Positions 49,249-58,119 of a stretch of DNA of 64,000 nucleotides are shown one piece after another. The stretch is taken from positions 78,996,527-79,060,526 of the forward strand of contig CM055092.1 of NCBI GenBank assembly GCA_029204225.1, read 5' to 3'. The DNA is from Diphasiastrum complanatum (taxonomy: Eukaryota; Streptophyta; Lycopodiopsida; Lycopodiales; Lycopodiaceae). The notes below the pieces were generated by a model that had not been told where the DNA came from, ran no database searches, and worked only from the letters and a program-made list of their open reading frames with translations. The position numbers and the translations under genes are program-made. The first letter of the stretch is position 1. Each line of letters starts with the position of its first letter.

Positions 49249-51175
49249 CATGGTGAGTGAGAGAGGGAGAGAGTGTTGGCCAAGAATGCCAAGTATTGTA
49301 AATGTCTTGGAACGTACAAACCGTCATCCCAAGTCCCAAGCTAAGTCTATGACCATAAAATATCTCAATACACATTATCCATTTTTTCTTGCCATGAGAA
49401 AGGGATTATGCATATGCTTGGCAAGGGTAATAGCATTTCTTACATGAAAATGCATAGAACTAGCAAATAGTACATGCCTCAACAATTGGGCATGCTTTTG
49501 AGGACAAACAGCTTTTGCTTACCTACACGGATCACACTTATCCAAAGAATAGGAAGCAACAAACCACCCAACCACAAATATGGCAACCACCGCCTATTGA
49601 CCTCGATCTCCCCTTAGCTAAATGAAACCCATTGAGAAAGGATCGATGTAGTGATCTACAACACACATTTATCTCTAGACAAGCTTCAGAAGTGGAGGAT
49701 CTCCACACCTTTCACCAAAGGCTAGCAAGCTCTCCATAATCTTTAACTTTCACTAATCTCTACCCACCAATAGATTGAAGACCTAAATTCCTGCCAAGAA
49801 CCACTACACCCTCATCCCACAGAATGATTTTTTTTGTCTACAAAGAGGCTTTGCCTCCCTTATTAAGAACCTTCCACAAAGCCACCTCCCCTTTTTGGAA
49901 TCTCCATACACAAGCCTTTTCATCCTTTTTCCTAGGCCCAAACAAGATTAGCCTAATCGATCCCCCTTATTGACTCACCCAATTAGGGTTGCATAGTCAA
50001 CTGGCTTTGAGTTATTTAAGTTAATGTCCTTAAAACCAATCATTTTGGCTTGTGATCCCTAAGTCTAACAATGCGACTTATAAGTACAAATTCTTGACAA
50101 GGAATAGCACCTATACCCACTCTGCTTACATGAGTCTCAAAAATCTAGATACAATAATTAACTTTCATAGGATCAAACATGACAACATCTGTAGAGAAAA
50201 GAAAACCCAAGAAACTCAACTTCACAAACAACAAAAGAACATTTAGAGGCTTGGAACATTAAGCACATGTAACTTGTAATATGGACTCAAGATGGAACGA
50301 GATGTTTATCAGAAAGAGTTTCATTTGAGTATAATTTCAAAGTGAAGAAGGTCAAATTACCAATGAACTAAATGACATTGCTCTGGTGCACTACAGAAAC
50401 TGAGGGGTGCCTTGTGCTATGTGGCAGGATATCACTGGCTGTCCAAACGAATAATATGCCGCAAGGTTTCATGCTTAGGTTTCAATCTCTAATTAGCTGT
50501 CCACATGAGAGTTTTGTTGGAAGGTGTAAATCTTCGCTTTACAGATGAATTTCCAGAAGTTCAAACTCAACATGGTTCATGCATTTGTAGATTCGCCCCA
50601 AGTGCATGCAGGACGACAGAAATAATGCTAACACATAAGAAAAAAGAAGAAGAACAAGAACAACCTGTGACGAAATAAGATGTCTCAAAATCTCTTCGGA
50701 TGGCTTGCACGGCAACCTCCCTGGCCACAGGGCCCCCCCGATCTTCATGCTGCTCTTCCTCAGAGGCCGCAGCACCTTCCTTAGGCCTCAATGCCGACAC
50801 CGCATTTCCAAATGCTTCCGTTGCATACCATGCCAGCTTTACTAACAAGCTCGGCTCCGCATTCGGATTGGTAGAAGTAGAAGGGCTAGCATCCACAGTT
50901 TCCCGTTTCTCAGCACTGCGGCACTGAAATTGAAGGCGTTTGCGGTGGCTATTACGCGCTGTGCTGCACGAGGTTTGTAGTGGTAGCCTGTTCTTTCTGG
51001 AAGTGGCTGTGGCTGATCTTGCATCAAGGAATGGCGATGAAGAGGAGGAGGAGGCGGCGCGCGGGGGTGCGAGAAGCACAGGACGAGCGCTGCCATTGCT
51101 GCAGCATAATACAGAAAGAGAAAGAGAAAGAGAAAGAGGAGAACAAGAGGAGGAAGAAGGTGTTGGTGGAGGCAT
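32083..51175 (-). CDS. Chloroplast-targeted DUF2358/NTF2-like protein, five exons over 19.1 kb
   Basis: Five minus-strand exons join in frame (511, 155, 67, 52 and 94 bp) to give 292 residues. Every intron begins GT and ends AG, and the phases fit. Residues 1 to about 85 are rich in Ser, Ala and Arg with almost no acidic residues, as in plastid transit peptides. Residues 105-290 carry [72 protein letters not shown] and WDISPVDGL. This order resembles plant DUF2358 proteins of the NTF2-like fold, often predicted plastidial and of unknown role. I chose ATG 51175 (MPPPTP) because the ATG 39 bp upstream adds a less typical extension. It is the only apparently intact host gene here. Intron 2 (16.1 kb) carries the nested Gypsy pair. 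Gene structure is well supported; the family name comes from memory of the motifs. Confidence 0.85.
32292..32343 (-). CDS. DUF2358-like gene, exon 4
   Basis: The acceptor is TTCATGCAG and the donor ACAG|GTACAC. It encodes [17 protein letters not shown], the beta-strand segment that follows WRPIL in the family. Intron 3 is 132 bp. Confidence 0.87.
32476..32542 (-). CDS. DUF2358-like gene, exon 3
   Basis: The acceptor is TTATTACAG and the donor GCAG|GTATTT. It encodes residues 223-244, [16 protein letters not shown] being the family core. Its phase-0 start fits the phase-0 end of exon 2, although the two exons are 16.1 kb apart. Confidence 0.87.
33068..33230. repeat. Tandem duplication, about 83-bp period
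   Basis: CCTTTCTTTGAAGGTATGTG near 33069 and its variant near 33151 start two similar copies, each running through CTTGAAGAACAAGAA or CCTGAAGAACAAGAA. Confidence 0.75.
33249..33390. repeat. Tandem repeat, 47-48-bp period, three copies
   Basis: AGGCTTAT...AAGTCTATAATGAAGGCT.AGAGGA.TCTATAA repeats from 33249, 33296 and 33344. Non-coding, within intron 2. Confidence 0.85.
33690..34035 (-). repeat. Element B 3' LTR, truncated at inner edge
   Basis: The plus strand starts TGTCATAGATCC (the other copies have TGTAATAG) and stops at GGTTACG. A deletion joins ...CCAGACTT of the chromodomain region directly to CGTAACCAG of the LTR. It removes the end of pol, the polypurine tract and the first bases of the LTR. 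Confidence 0.88.
34036..34329 (-). pseudogene. Element B chromodomain tail, cut off by element A
   Basis: The minus strand continues the integrase tail interrupted at 40642: the [11 protein letters not shown] block and the chromodomain [20 protein letters not shown] with [14 protein letters not shown]. It then runs into the LTR through a deletion. Confidence 0.82.
34330..34687 (+). repeat. Element A 5' LTR
   Basis: It starts T followed by the perfect 16-bp palindrome GTTACGAGCTCGTAAC and ends ATCTATTACA. It presumably carries the element's promoter; no TATA box position is certain. Confidence 0.95.
34689..34701 (+). promoter_or_regulatory. Element A primer-binding site (tRNA-iMet)
   Basis: TGGTATCAGAGCC lies one base after the 5' LTR. 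Confidence 0.93.
34702..35488 (+). other. Element A untranslated leader
   Basis: About 790 bp lie between primer site and gag ATG with only short frames. It would hold packaging and dimerisation signals, none of which I can pinpoint. Confidence 0.7.
35489..36418 (+). CDS. Element A gag (capsid part), 309 residues
   Basis: It starts [10 protein letters not shown], then an acidic, coiled-coil-prone N-terminal region ([20 protein letters not shown]). The Retrotrans_gag core follows ([74 protein letters not shown]). It would form the capsid of the virus-like particle. The frame ends at TGA 36416-36418, after KKKFLK. The codon is AGA in element B, and the downstream zinc knuckle is in the same frame. 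The stop is therefore either an inactivating change or, less likely, a readthrough site. Confidence 0.9.
   Translation: MTTPQGPDQPQERGFDELETEALAYRKGKEPMEVEEQEQFAEELDELVTKEQFLQLVTEVDELKLALANFKSSVDDSFAELKNLILSSAKGSLPSTSQLSPSPLPSVSGETLRSHPSVFKDLKPPTFNGEEKDRNADILQTFLSKWKNIHALKQTPDHLQAIEASLSLGPMAYKWWLNLQETGQTPRSWKAFEEAFLREFLPENELDRAWEAWERTVMDKSLIQYISQYREAILKIKNMDDYQKIRGFVRGLKDEYKVEVQRNSPTTLEQALRYAQIYDDSVGRKRARQQPLSEQLPQKDFQFKKKFLK
36416..36418 (+). other. In-frame TGA between gag and pol of element A
   Basis: The upstream and downstream frames are the same (36518 minus 35489 is divisible by three). The aligned codon in element B is AGA. Confidence 0.9.
36419..40267 (+). CDS. Element A pol: zinc knuckle, protease, RT-RNase H, integrase, chromodomain
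   Basis: The frame is open from the gag stop to TAA at 40265-40267; the first Met is at 36518. Numbering from that Met, the zinc knuckle CX2CX4HX4C spans residues 2-15 and the protease has DDGATHNF at 91-98. The RT has DYRALN and [13 protein letters not shown], then FLDG at 436-439 in place of the usual FLDD. RNase H has [10 protein letters not shown] and ADALSR. Integrase has an HHCC zinc module near 830-870 and a DDE triad near 898, 958 and 995. GPF and a chromodomain ([16 protein letters not shown]) follow near 1200-1230. It would copy and insert the element, with the chromodomain steering to chromatin. With FLDG the RT is probably inactive, so this copy was likely mobilised in trans or mutated recently. 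Confidence 0.9.
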   Translation, partial: KKEDKFKGEAPQKRPSLIQPLKPDDFEKAKHERLCFVCMGKGHTVRQCPKGPFTKKDKKQVHLVQTVCFPSDSAASEIKVYHEDHEHCCQLTSAMLARPFSFGPHDLVRMHGKVGNQSVRVMVDDGATHNFINHTLVKKLKLPEVPSQHRYIVSLAKGEDKKIWKTMVSKLNLGIQGYQDQINFQIMHLDRTDIVLGRDWLYSLGPSLHRNYQENTLSFQHKGREIQLHGEHDVPNSPMVCSSELCQLIGDEDHQVFLCDFQFIPEVSISSSIQQKISKLETLLSKFKDVFPEDLPHGLPPSREVDHVINLVPGTAPVSKPPYRVSRTEDEEITRQLTDYLGKGQIQTSSSPWASPVLLVKKKEGSMRLCVDYRALNKVTIKNKYPMPRADGLFDQLDGAKFFSKIDLRSGYHQVRIKSEDVSKTAFRTRHGHYEFKVMPFGLTNAPATFMTLMNSVLRPYLGKFVVVFLDGILVYSKTRKEHLKHLRKVFRLLRKHKLYAKQSKCEFFVEEVAYLGHNISSDGIKMDPNKVKAILSWLRPQNILELQIFLGLAGYYRRFVKEYAQTAVPMTNLLKGKGKEFIWESAQQESFDALKTALATAPVLKVVDPNQPFVVETDASDFAVGAVLTPGGRPVAFESKKLEPAQTRYSAYEKELFSIVHALKTWRHYLYGANFEVLTDHESLRYLCNQPELRGRKARWAELMQEFDMSIRYRRGKFNTVADALSRMPMINELSFTQIRNELLESLRGKCQHDAFFSIIWNSVQNRQLQTPEPVPGAGASSSKNTTASVEDDDESEYTSSDDVEDSEPVLPKQTPVVEGQLTQGFKWKQYSIQDEYLLYRDRVCVPNSEDYRQQVLYECHDNPSAGHPGIQKTYELLRRQFFWPSMKRDVHQYVTSCQKCQVNKAERLKAGGLLHPLEIPAGKWESISMDFIVGLPKTQKGNDAIWVTVDRLTKMAHFIPTKTTIRAPELARLFVDGLFKLYGLPSGIVSDRDSKFTGNFWKAVFHHLHTKLNMSTTDHPQTDGQTERVNQVLEDMLRPYVSKRQTNWEEYLSILEFAYNSTKHSATGYSPFMLMYGFQPRSPTAVGFKQEKVEAAKNFLEDLNQMIEHAKRSIRQSQDRARHYADPHRRDVQFSTGEKVYLRVPVDYKTLKSGVCAKLSPRYCGPFTISRRLGEVTYELELPHSSKVFPVFHVSQLRKALTRSDNLVGDSVLVLPLDPQQPPHEPEEILDSRETQTRHTLYREYLVKWNDQPVENATWERGNVLRKIFPDFVLEDQDGS
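40266..40278 (+). promoter_or_regulatory. Element A polypurine tract
   Basis: AAGGGGGAGGGAG directly precedes the 3' LTR and overlaps the pol stop codon. Confidence 0.92.
40279..40636 (+). repeat. Element A 3' LTR
   Basis: It is identical to the 5' LTR except for one base, and is followed by TSD CCTCG. Confidence 0.95.
40642..43374 (-). pseudogene. Element B broken pol (protease, RT, RNase H, integrase)
   Basis: Pieces in several frames cover the rest of protease (43260-42901) and RT with the intact catalytic motif [10 protein letters not shown] (42812-42468). They continue with RNase H (42350-41877) and integrase zinc and core domains (41623-41252 and 41246-40642). A deletion removes about 30 residues between the RT end and RNase H (IFLGLAGYY joined to [10 protein letters not shown]). 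Frameshifts and stops separate the pieces, so no polymerase can be made. Confidence 0.85.
43375..44853 (-). pseudogene. Element B gag-zinc knuckle-protease start
   Basis: This 492-codon frame starts [10 protein letters not shown]. It has a retrotransposon gag core ([24 protein letters not shown]), the zinc knuckle [14 protein letters not shown] and the protease site DDGATHNFI. It then ends prematurely at about 43375. Unlike element A, it has an Arg codon (AGA) where A has TGA, so gag and the knuckle are continuous here. It encodes the structural part of the particle in the intact family. In this copy it is cut off from the polymerase. Confidence 0.85.
45731..45743 (-). promoter_or_regulatory. 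Element B primer-binding site (tRNA-iMet)
   Basis: The minus strand reads TGGTATCAGAGCC one base inside the 5' LTR, the same as in element A. Confidence 0.88.
45745..46102 (-). repeat. Element B 5' LTR
   Basis: It is 358 bp, the same length as the element A LTRs. Its outer end is the palindrome GTTACGAGCTCGTAAC plus A, followed by TSD GGTAA. Confidence 0.93.
46108..48660. other. Right part of intron 2, no recognised gene
   Basis: 46110-46640 is CT-rich with many short CT and CCA runs. A TATAAAA lies near 46280. A G-run occurs at 47084-47115. Several 60-85-codon frames were inspected on both strands. None resembles an exon of the DUF2358-like gene or any known protein. Confidence 0.5.
47084..47115 (+). 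repeat. G-rich tract, possible G-quadruplex
   Basis: About twelve consecutive G, then CGGGCGGGGGTGG and a short C-run. Four or more G-runs in 30 bp fit a quadruplex pattern on the plus strand, which is the antisense strand of the host intron. Confidence 0.5.
48661..48815 (-). CDS. DUF2358-like gene, exon 2
   Basis: The acceptor is ATTACAG and the donor GAG|GTATGG. It encodes residues 171-222, including [20 protein letters not shown] and [16 protein letters not shown]. It starts in phase 1 and ends in phase 0. Confidence 0.88.
48816..50664 (-). other. Intron 1 of DUF2358-like gene (1849 bp)
   Basis: This GT-AG intron has a donor GTTGTT and an acceptor ATTACAG. It contains a GC-rich insertion (49040-49250) in otherwise AT-rich sequence. 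No other gene was recognised. Confidence 0.8.
49040..49250. repeat. GC-rich insertion with palindromes and (GA)n
   Basis: GGGCGCGCCC and GGGCGCGCGCCC motifs flank poly-T/poly-A runs. A perfect 11-bp stem, GGACGCTGGAC and GTCCAGCGTCC with 2-nt spacer, lies at 49108-49131. A GA tract follows at 49212-49244. Its base composition differs sharply from the rest of the intron. Confidence 0.55.
50665..51175 (-). CDS. DUF2358-like gene, exon 1
   Basis: It encodes residues 1-170 plus one base: the transit peptide, then [20 protein letters not shown] and the start of the conserved domain. The exon ends TCACAG|GTTGTT. A GA-rich run (51112-51145) codes for the alternating Ser-Leu stretch in the transit peptide. 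Confidence 0.85.
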
Positions 51176-52230
51176 TTTGCGTGTATTTGTGACTAATAAT
51201 TTATTGGCTCTCACTTTATAATGTTATCTCCCTTTTTGGGGTTTTGGTTTTTGGGCCTTGCCTTGCAAAGGCAATACCGGCGCACTACGGCCATCCCACC
51301 CACCGGGGATGGGTGCTGCATCACCCTCTCCGGGTGCGCTTTACATTCCCCCAAGGCAATACTATGTGTTGAGGTAGGTCAATGGAGTTACAAAAAAAGT
51401 TAATATTAAAGATTAATTTGTTGTGGTGGCCCACACTTTTAAGGCCTGAACCTTTGTTGAGGGCTAAAGTAGCGTGCATCTATGAATTTTATGCTTTATT
51501 ATGCATGGTGTTGCCTTACTGTGCATGACTTGTGCTTATTATGCATGAATGGATAAATTCCATTCCGATATGAATGTGGAAGCAATTTTCAGAGTTTCCC
51601 AGCTTCGTCGTAGTCTTGATGAATATGTGTTTTTTAGACATGAGTTAGTTTGAAATGATTTTTTATTAACGTTCTGTAGTCGTGGGAATTCTTAGCATGA
51701 TTTGGCTGATTTGTAGTTCTCGTAGGATTGGCTGAGATTTGTTGGCACACAAATAACCGTTTCCAGTCTTCTATATTTTTTTTGATATTGCATTATTATG
51801 TGCAAGTTAATTAGGTATTCTATTATTTTATTTTCTTAAATCATTCCATGCTTGAGACTGCACCGAAGTTTCTTTTTTATACTTTAATGAGGCTATGTTC
51901 ACTAAGATCAAGCATTATCCAAAATTCTGGGGGGTGGTGAATTATGTGTTTAACAGTGCAGTAATCCCTCCATTCCAACTACCTGATGCTAGTTAGTCAT
52001 CTTGGGGATAGAGCCTTTTGCAATTTTTGGAAGCTTTTAGATGCAAAGCTAGTGGATCTTGGAAAAATGCAGATTGCTTGAGCTAATGAGCATTACATAA
52101 GCTGATTACTTGCTTTGTGTTTTGTTTTCAACCATTTGTGCTTTAGAGTATTCTTCTCTCTTTAGCTTCTCAATTCTTCCATTGACCATGCAAGATCCGT
52201 AAAGGGAGATTTTTTATGTTCTTTGAGGTC
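51176..52230 (-). promoter_or_regulatory. Upstream region of DUF2358-like gene
   Basis: It lies 5' of the chosen ATG. A GC-rich patch occurs at 51260-51350, and the short phrase CAAAGGCAATAC is repeated imperfectly as CAAGGCAATAC at its two ends. No TATA box or transcription start can be fixed. Beyond 51400 the sequence is AT-rich without recognisable features. Confidence 0.35.
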
Positions 52231-52233
52231 TAG

Positions 52234-52602
52234 TTGATAAGCCTAGTTTGCGAAAGCAGGCAAAGATGTTGCGCTACTATTTCATACCAAATTGCAAGTT
52301 TTTTTGAAGGTATGTCTTATGATGAACAAAACATTCACGAAGCTTCTGAAGTCGTACAAAGTACTACAATTCCTAAGCAGCATTTTCCCACTCAAAATTT
52401 TGTTGTGACTGAACATGACCCCCATGTGCGAGACAGCCCTCTGTTGCTCTCTCCAACTGAGCAACATGATCGAAGTCCAATTCTTTGGCAGTGGTCGGAA
52501 TGGAGATGTTGTAGATTGAGTACAGATAGCGTACAATCGCCAAGAAGCCTAGGTTACCAAGACATGGCGTTTTCAGCATTGCTATCTCAGCAACCTAAAT
52601 GA
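52234..52602 (+). CDS. Unrecognised ORF, 122 codons, divergent from plastid gene
   Basis: The open frame reads MISLVCESRQ, then QNIHEASEVVQSTTIPKQHF, SPLLLSPTEQHDRSPILWQW and SEWRCC. Composition is protein-like (no dinucleotide-repeat artefact). It ends just before a 131-bp CT tract, through which the next frame stays open. A possible exon could begin after TTTTGAAG near 52310. No family is recognised, and it may be a gene fragment. Confidence 0.25.
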   Translation: MISLVCESRQRCCATISYQIASFFEGMSYDEQNIHEASEVVQSTTIPKQHFPTQNFVVTEHDPHVRDSPLLLSPTEQHDRSPILWQWSEWRCCRLSTDSVQSPRSLGYQDMAFSALLSQQPK

Positions 52603-52606
52603 TCAC

Positions 52607-52746
<140 letters not shown>

Positions 52747-52874
52747 CCATTATTGGAGACATCTATGCTTCACAAATATTAAGATTTCTGATCGGCTTGC
52801 TTCAAGCTCTCGACTGTTCATGCTAATGAGAGTGATATTTATGATCTTTCTACCAAAGCATATAGCACAAGGCA

Positions 52875-53631
52875 TGTTAGGACTGTAACAATGGGATCAG
52901 TTTTGAATAGAGTTGCATGCATGACCCAATTTCAAAAGGGTCATAAAAGTGGATATGAGTCATTGGGAAAGTGGGTTGCTATTTCATATTTTAAATTTCA
53001 ATTTTAAATGTCATCCATGAGATGTTACTTATCAACTTTAAAAGGTAATGTATGATTTGTTCATCACTTGTTTACAATATATATCTAAACCTATCATACG
53101 AAACCACACCTTGCATGGACCCAGGTGATTGCCTACGCATGGGCAATTGAAATAAGCTGAGCCCAAGTGTGTTGTAGAAAATCATTGATGGAAGTGGAAA
53201 AGCTCGATTTTTCTTCATATTTGGATGGAGATCCCATCACCTCTATATAAATTTCGAGCTTGGATCTGAACATTTAGGGCATCTCTTATCTTATCATACC
53301 CTAACCCTAACATCTAAGCTAATAGGTCATTGGATCCACCGTAATATGGGGTAAAGATTTCAAGATCCAAAAACAATGTAAAACATGCTATTTTTAGCTC
53401 CTAGAATCTCTCTAGCTTATCTAAACACATTTTGGCCTCATTTCAAAGATGCTATCACAATGTAATATGAGTAATGAAGTCTTGGGTTTGGACAACCAAT
53501 GACAAGTTGCCACATACATAGCACATAGTTGTTCTCGTGTATTTTTGCAGACTATAAAAAACATGAGTAAACTGCAAAACTAGATAGATGAATGGATGTA
53601 GATTAAAAATCAATTATTTAGATAAATCCAA
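52875..53631 (-). repeat. Possible 3' LTR of Copia remnant
   Basis: The minus strand begins TGTTGGATTTATC right after the purine tract of the RNase H remnant. An inward TGTTAGGACTG at 52875 could be its other end (TG...CA). No second LTR is present, so the boundary is uncertain. Confidence 0.35.
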
Positions 53632-53632
53632 C

Positions 53633-54170
53633 ACTCCCCCTTAATCTAACCTTCAAACTCAATTCTGCACAAAATCTTTTGTGTGCATCCAAGCTTAGAA
53701 TTTTCATGAAAATATTTGTTGTCATGTCTTGCATTTTAAAGTACTCCAAGTTAACCTCTTTGTCGAAAACTTTACTTCTAACATAGTGATACTTGATTTC
53801 AATGTGCTTACTTTTGCAATGAAACTTGGGATTGTCCGATAAAGCAATAGCACTTTGATTATCACAATAGACAATTGTCGGAGCTTCCTACTTCAGAAAA
53901 ATGTCCAATAGTAAGTTTTGTAACTACCCTGCTTCCTTTGTTGCTTGAGAGGCAACAATATACTTTGATTCTGTACACGACGATACAACTATTGAGGTTT
54001 GCTTGCAACTGTTCCATGAAATTCGTCCACCATTGAGGAAGAATGTAAATCCAGATGTGGATCTACTAGTGTCTACATCTCCTGCCCAACTTGCATCTGA
54101 ATAACCACTGAGTATATTGAGTTTGTCATTATCGATTGTTCCATAACAAATGTCGTAGTATGGTGCACAT
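53633..54170 (-). pseudogene. Copia RNase H remnant with polypurine tract
   Basis: The minus strand reads SGYSDASWAGDVDTSRSTSG, ISWNSCKQTSIVVSSCTESK, VYCDNQSAIALSDNPKFHCK and SKHIEIKYHYVRSKV, the C-terminal Copia RNase H. Two stops lie between the Glu motif (here TESK in place of SEAE) and the second Asp motif. AGATTAAGGGGGAGT at 53633-53647 is the purine tract. Upstream domains are missing beyond about 54170. Confidence 0.82.
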
Positions 54171-55007
54171 TAACACTAGAAATTTTTTTTTCAACAAACA
54201 CATTAAAAAGAACGAACGAAGTTTATAAACAGTTTTTGAGCTTGTACTTATTGGTAAGAAATTTCTTAAAGACATGGTAGCGGAATGGGCTCGATCTTTC
54301 CAAAACCACCTTGCAAATCAAGAATGTAAATGAATTCATAAAAAAATTCACAATCAACAAGAAATTTTGTAGTTCTTCCAAGTTTATATTGTATTTTTCC
54401 ACTATCATAACATATTACATTTTACACACTGCATTTATGTCTATTGGATGGATATAAATTTGTTAAAAAACAAAAAATGAATAGTGTTTTATAAAACAAT
54501 GATTCATGATAGAAGAAATACAAGACAACAAATATATCATTACCCACAAATAGATTATTTATGATCTTGGAAGCTTAGAGCCTGCACATTTATCTTTGAT
54601 GCACATTATCTTTCTCATTTGAAAGAAGCATAGTGTCACTTGAGAATGTCGATATGCTTTATGTCACCATGCATTGTGTGTAGGAACATGTAAGCTAAAA
54701 GCTCCTACATCCAAAGTGTGTACAAGCAAGATTTAGAAGCATTGGATTACTAGGCACCATTGTTTAATTCCAATTAGCCATTATTTGACAAGGGATGGAC
54801 ATAAAGTTTGTATCAACTTATGCATTTTACCCTTGCATAACCCTAACCTTTTTTTAAAAAAATCAAGGTAGGTCTTTTTGGACAGTCTGAGTTGGAATGG
54901 CAGGTCCATACAACCAGTAGCATTTTTTCAAAGTGCCCAACAAAGCTTTTATATCAAGTCTTTTTCATCTTGTGTTTTCTTTTCCTTTTTTTTTTTTTTG
55001 AGAAGCT
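54171..55007. other. No recognised gene
   Basis: AT-rich sequence with one 61-codon frame and a poly-T run (54983-54999) just before the next LTR element. Confidence 0.45.
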
Positions 55008-55012
55008 GCATT

Positions 55013-55779
55013 TGTTAGCATCTGTGCTAACATTTAAAAAAAATTAAAAAAAAGAGAGAAAAAAATAAAACTCTGTGGCATGTGTTTTGTAAGACCACGT
55101 GCGAGTGTTTGTTAATAAACTTCCGCCATGGCATGTGTTCGTAAGCCCATGAGTAGAAGCTTAAAAAATAATAAAATAGTTTAAACTTAGATTTAGAACT
55201 TAGACTTAGGAAACTTAAGATTAGAAATATTTTATCTTAAGTTTTTCTAAGTTAAGAAACTTTGAAGTTCTAAATCCTAAGTTAGAAGTTCTAGAAAGGC
55301 TAGAAATAGATTAGTCCCATAAGGTAGTGGATACTTATGGAAGACCCTCCTTGCCATAAAAGGAGAGGTATTTGCCTTGTAAGCAACACTCTGAGATTAT
55401 GCTAAAATTGTTCTATCTTTGAGATTATCATTCTATTTCTTTGTGTTCCCATTGGAAGGTGCATAGCTTGAGGGAAGGTGCTCGGGCCTCCTCTTGCCTC
55501 CTTTCATTGGATTATTGTGGCATGCTTTAATTGTTTATTAGTTAGCCGCAATTTATCTTTCAAACCCTCTGGGAGTTGATTTAGGTCTTAGTTTAGCAAC
55601 CTTGCTAGTTGGGTTTTCCTTAGCAAGGATTTTTATTGTTGTTTCTAATTAGTTTTATTTATGTTTCGAGCACTAGTTGGGTAAGCATTAGTGCTCTCAT
55701 CTTTGTTGATTATTTCCGTATTTCCGTTGAAGCTTGTTGTAGAAACTTAGGAAGTGGACGATCCTCTCTATACACTATA
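55013..55779 (+). repeat. Gag-protease element 5' LTR
   Basis: It carries about 19 extra bp relative to the 3' LTR between two AAGGTGC copies (near 55456), a slippage-type difference. Its end is placed by alignment. Confidence 0.8.
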
Positions 55780-56469
55780 TCACCTCCACAAATTCTGACC
55801 ACGGTCAGATTCTAAGAAAATAGCTTGATATATTGTCAAAATCTCTTATTTCTCACCCAAATCTTTGTCCTAGAATTCGTCGGCTTCATTGAGGCTAGAT
55901 CTCATCAAGATCAGTCGTCCAGCAGCTCCGCAAATTCTATCTCAGAGATTTTGATTGTTTTCTTTCAGAAAGTCACATTTCTTCCCATATACCCTATCTG
56001 CCAGTAAAACCTCTCTTTTAGAATTTGCCATCCAGCCTAAGAAATCGTTCTCAGTGAGTACAAATTCTCTGTCCTACCCGCGAATTCTGACAGTACAAGT
56101 ATTTTCAAAAAAATCTAAAAAAATCAATATTCTGACATTCAGAACTCCTTGTCAGAATTCGCGAGTGTTACAGTTCGATTTATCTGTCTCTCCACGATTT
56201 CTCAGCCTGTCCGCGAATTCTATCACAGTCAAAAAGACCAGTTTTTGTCCTACACTATCCATTCTGCAAGCAAACTGCCTTTTTGCCAAGTAAAATATTG
56301 ACCTGATCATCTGTATTGTTACTATCCTCCACACTCTGCATCACGTCTCGTGACTGTGCTGAATCTTCTAATCCGACTCCTCCACGACTAGAACGATGAA
56401 TTCCATGTATCGATGCACCAAAGTACGATGGAGAATATGACCTAGTCCGATTTCTCCAAGACTTTGATA

Positions 56470-57210
56470 ATGCATGCCATTTTTTATGGAGATACCTCTG
56501 AAACTGAAAAGCTTCGCGGTACTCTATGGAACCGCCAAGGAGTGGTATTTGAATCTCGAAGCTCCTGATCTTGCTTCTTGGACCACCCTCAAGGACGCTC
56601 TCATCAAGTGTTTCAAACCATCCAAACTGACTTAGAGCCCGTTCATTCAAATTACCCATATCAAGATGTGTTGCGAAGAGTTTGTTAGAAACTACATTGA
56701 GCGCTTTAAACGTCTCAAAGTAGAATGTGTTGATGAAAATATCACCGAATGTATGGCCATAAAATTGTTCTTAGTTGGATTGCCTAAAAACATCCGCCAT
56801 GAACTCAAACCAGTTGACCTTTATGATCAACTTAAAGATGTGATGACCGATGCTATCCGTGAGGAAGACGAAGGCTCCGACAATGACTTTGACCATCGTG
56901 AAAAGAAATCTAAGAATCCAAACATCCTAATCACCCGAAGTCTGACAATATTGCCCAATCTTCTGAACTTTTACAGCAGATAAAAACCTAGCAAAAAGCT
57001 CAACAATCTCATGTGGATAAACTCAATGCCGATTTCCAAACCGCCATGAAACAAATTGCTGAGAAATCCTTTCCAACAAGAGAAAATGTCTGGTGTCCAA
57101 TCTGCTCACAGCATCACACTGCTAATGAATGCCCTCAACTGCGAAACCATTTCCCAGCAGCCACCAGACCCACCATCTATCGAGCATACCGCCCTTACCC
57201 TCCACAATAG
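56470..57210 (+). pseudogene. Gag of non-autonomous LTR element
   Basis: The plus strand reads GTAKEWYLNLEAPDLASW and then TTLKDALIKCF, a Retrotrans_gag signature. After a TAG near 56634 comes a 105-codon frame (56666-56983) with NYIERFKRLKVEC and FLVGLPKNIRHELK. A further frame to 57210 has the Cys/His cluster CPICSQHHTANEC. Stops at two places mean that this copy cannot make full gag. Confidence 0.7.
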
Positions 57211-57360
57211 CCTGTGCCATGACCAGGGGTCTACCAACCATGACCAACTGCACCAAATCAATACCCATCACCACATCAACAGTTTGTCATTAACCAACCT
57301 GCCCCACAAAACGCTATCCATTATCTTGATCCGAATACCATCGATCCGACAACCTACTAT

Positions 57361-58017
57361 GTGAAAGACAATACTCAACCGCAATATTCTACTGAAACGA
57401 TTGTTTATTATACCTATGATTCTAATGCTCAAACAATGGATCCCAATGCCCAAGCTTACAATCCAAACCAAGCTGTCTTTGCCGCACATCAACTACCCGC
57501 AATACGAGGATGTTTAATCTGTGCAGGTAAACATCCTAGTATTTGCTGCCCATATAAACTCCGTTTTTCTCCAGCTTATGAAAACTATGGTATTAAACAT
57601 CACGTGAAGGACTGCCCATCCCGATCTAAGTCTGTTGCTCCTGTCTGTTCAGTGCAAGTAGAAACTTTACCCATTGAAACTCATCATGCTTGGGTCTTGA
57701 CTCGGGCACAAACCCAACGCCAAGCCGCTACACTTGCACCCAGCAAAACTCAGCCGCAGGCTGTTCCTCCAAGTGAAGATTCAACCCCGATAGTTTACCC
57801 TCACCCATTTGAAAAAATTTGGCTGCATTATCAGTATCGCCAGCAAATCCGCAATGCTGACCAACAATCGTTCAGTTCCCATAAAGTACCTCACAAGCCC
57901 TTTGAAGACAAAACCCTTGAAGGTACCGAAGTTTGGAGAAATTTACTACAAGCCAATGTCACTCTTCCTTTCCATGTACTTTGGAAGCATGCTGGCCAGT
58001 GGAAACAACAAATCTAA
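57361..58017 (+). CDS. Cys/His-containing linker ORF of non-autonomous LTR element
   Basis: This 218-codon frame has a Gln/Asn-rich start, then CLICAGKHPSICC and HHVKDCPSR, which look like degenerate zinc-binding motifs. A Pro/Gln-rich linker follows. It lies between gag and protease and is probably the nucleocapsid-to-protease linker. Its exact function is unknown. Confidence 0.55.
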   Translation: MKDNTQPQYSTETIVYYTYDSNAQTMDPNAQAYNPNQAVFAAHQLPAIRGCLICAGKHPSICCPYKLRFSPAYENYGIKHHVKDCPSRSKSVAPVCSVQVETLPIETHHAWVLTRAQTQRQAATLAPSKTQPQAVPPSEDSTPIVYPHPFEKIWLHYQYRQQIRNADQQSFSSHKVPHKPFEDKTLEGTEVWRNLLQANVTLPFHVLWKHAGQWKQQI

Positions 58018-58119
58018 TTCAATAACACCACTGCTACTGACGAGTTGTCTGAAATGCCTTTACATCTAACCAATCCACTCAACGAACAAGACAACATCAA
58101 AATCCCAGCTACCCATCAT

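Noticed and set aside
51176-51214. Alternative start MRANKLL for the plastid protein
   Set aside because: It is possible but gives a less typical transit peptide start. The MPPPTP start was preferred; this remains unproven.
55780-55800. Primer-binding site of the gag-protease element
   Set aside because: No TGG start or match to a common tRNA 3' end was seen after the 5' LTR, so none is annotated.
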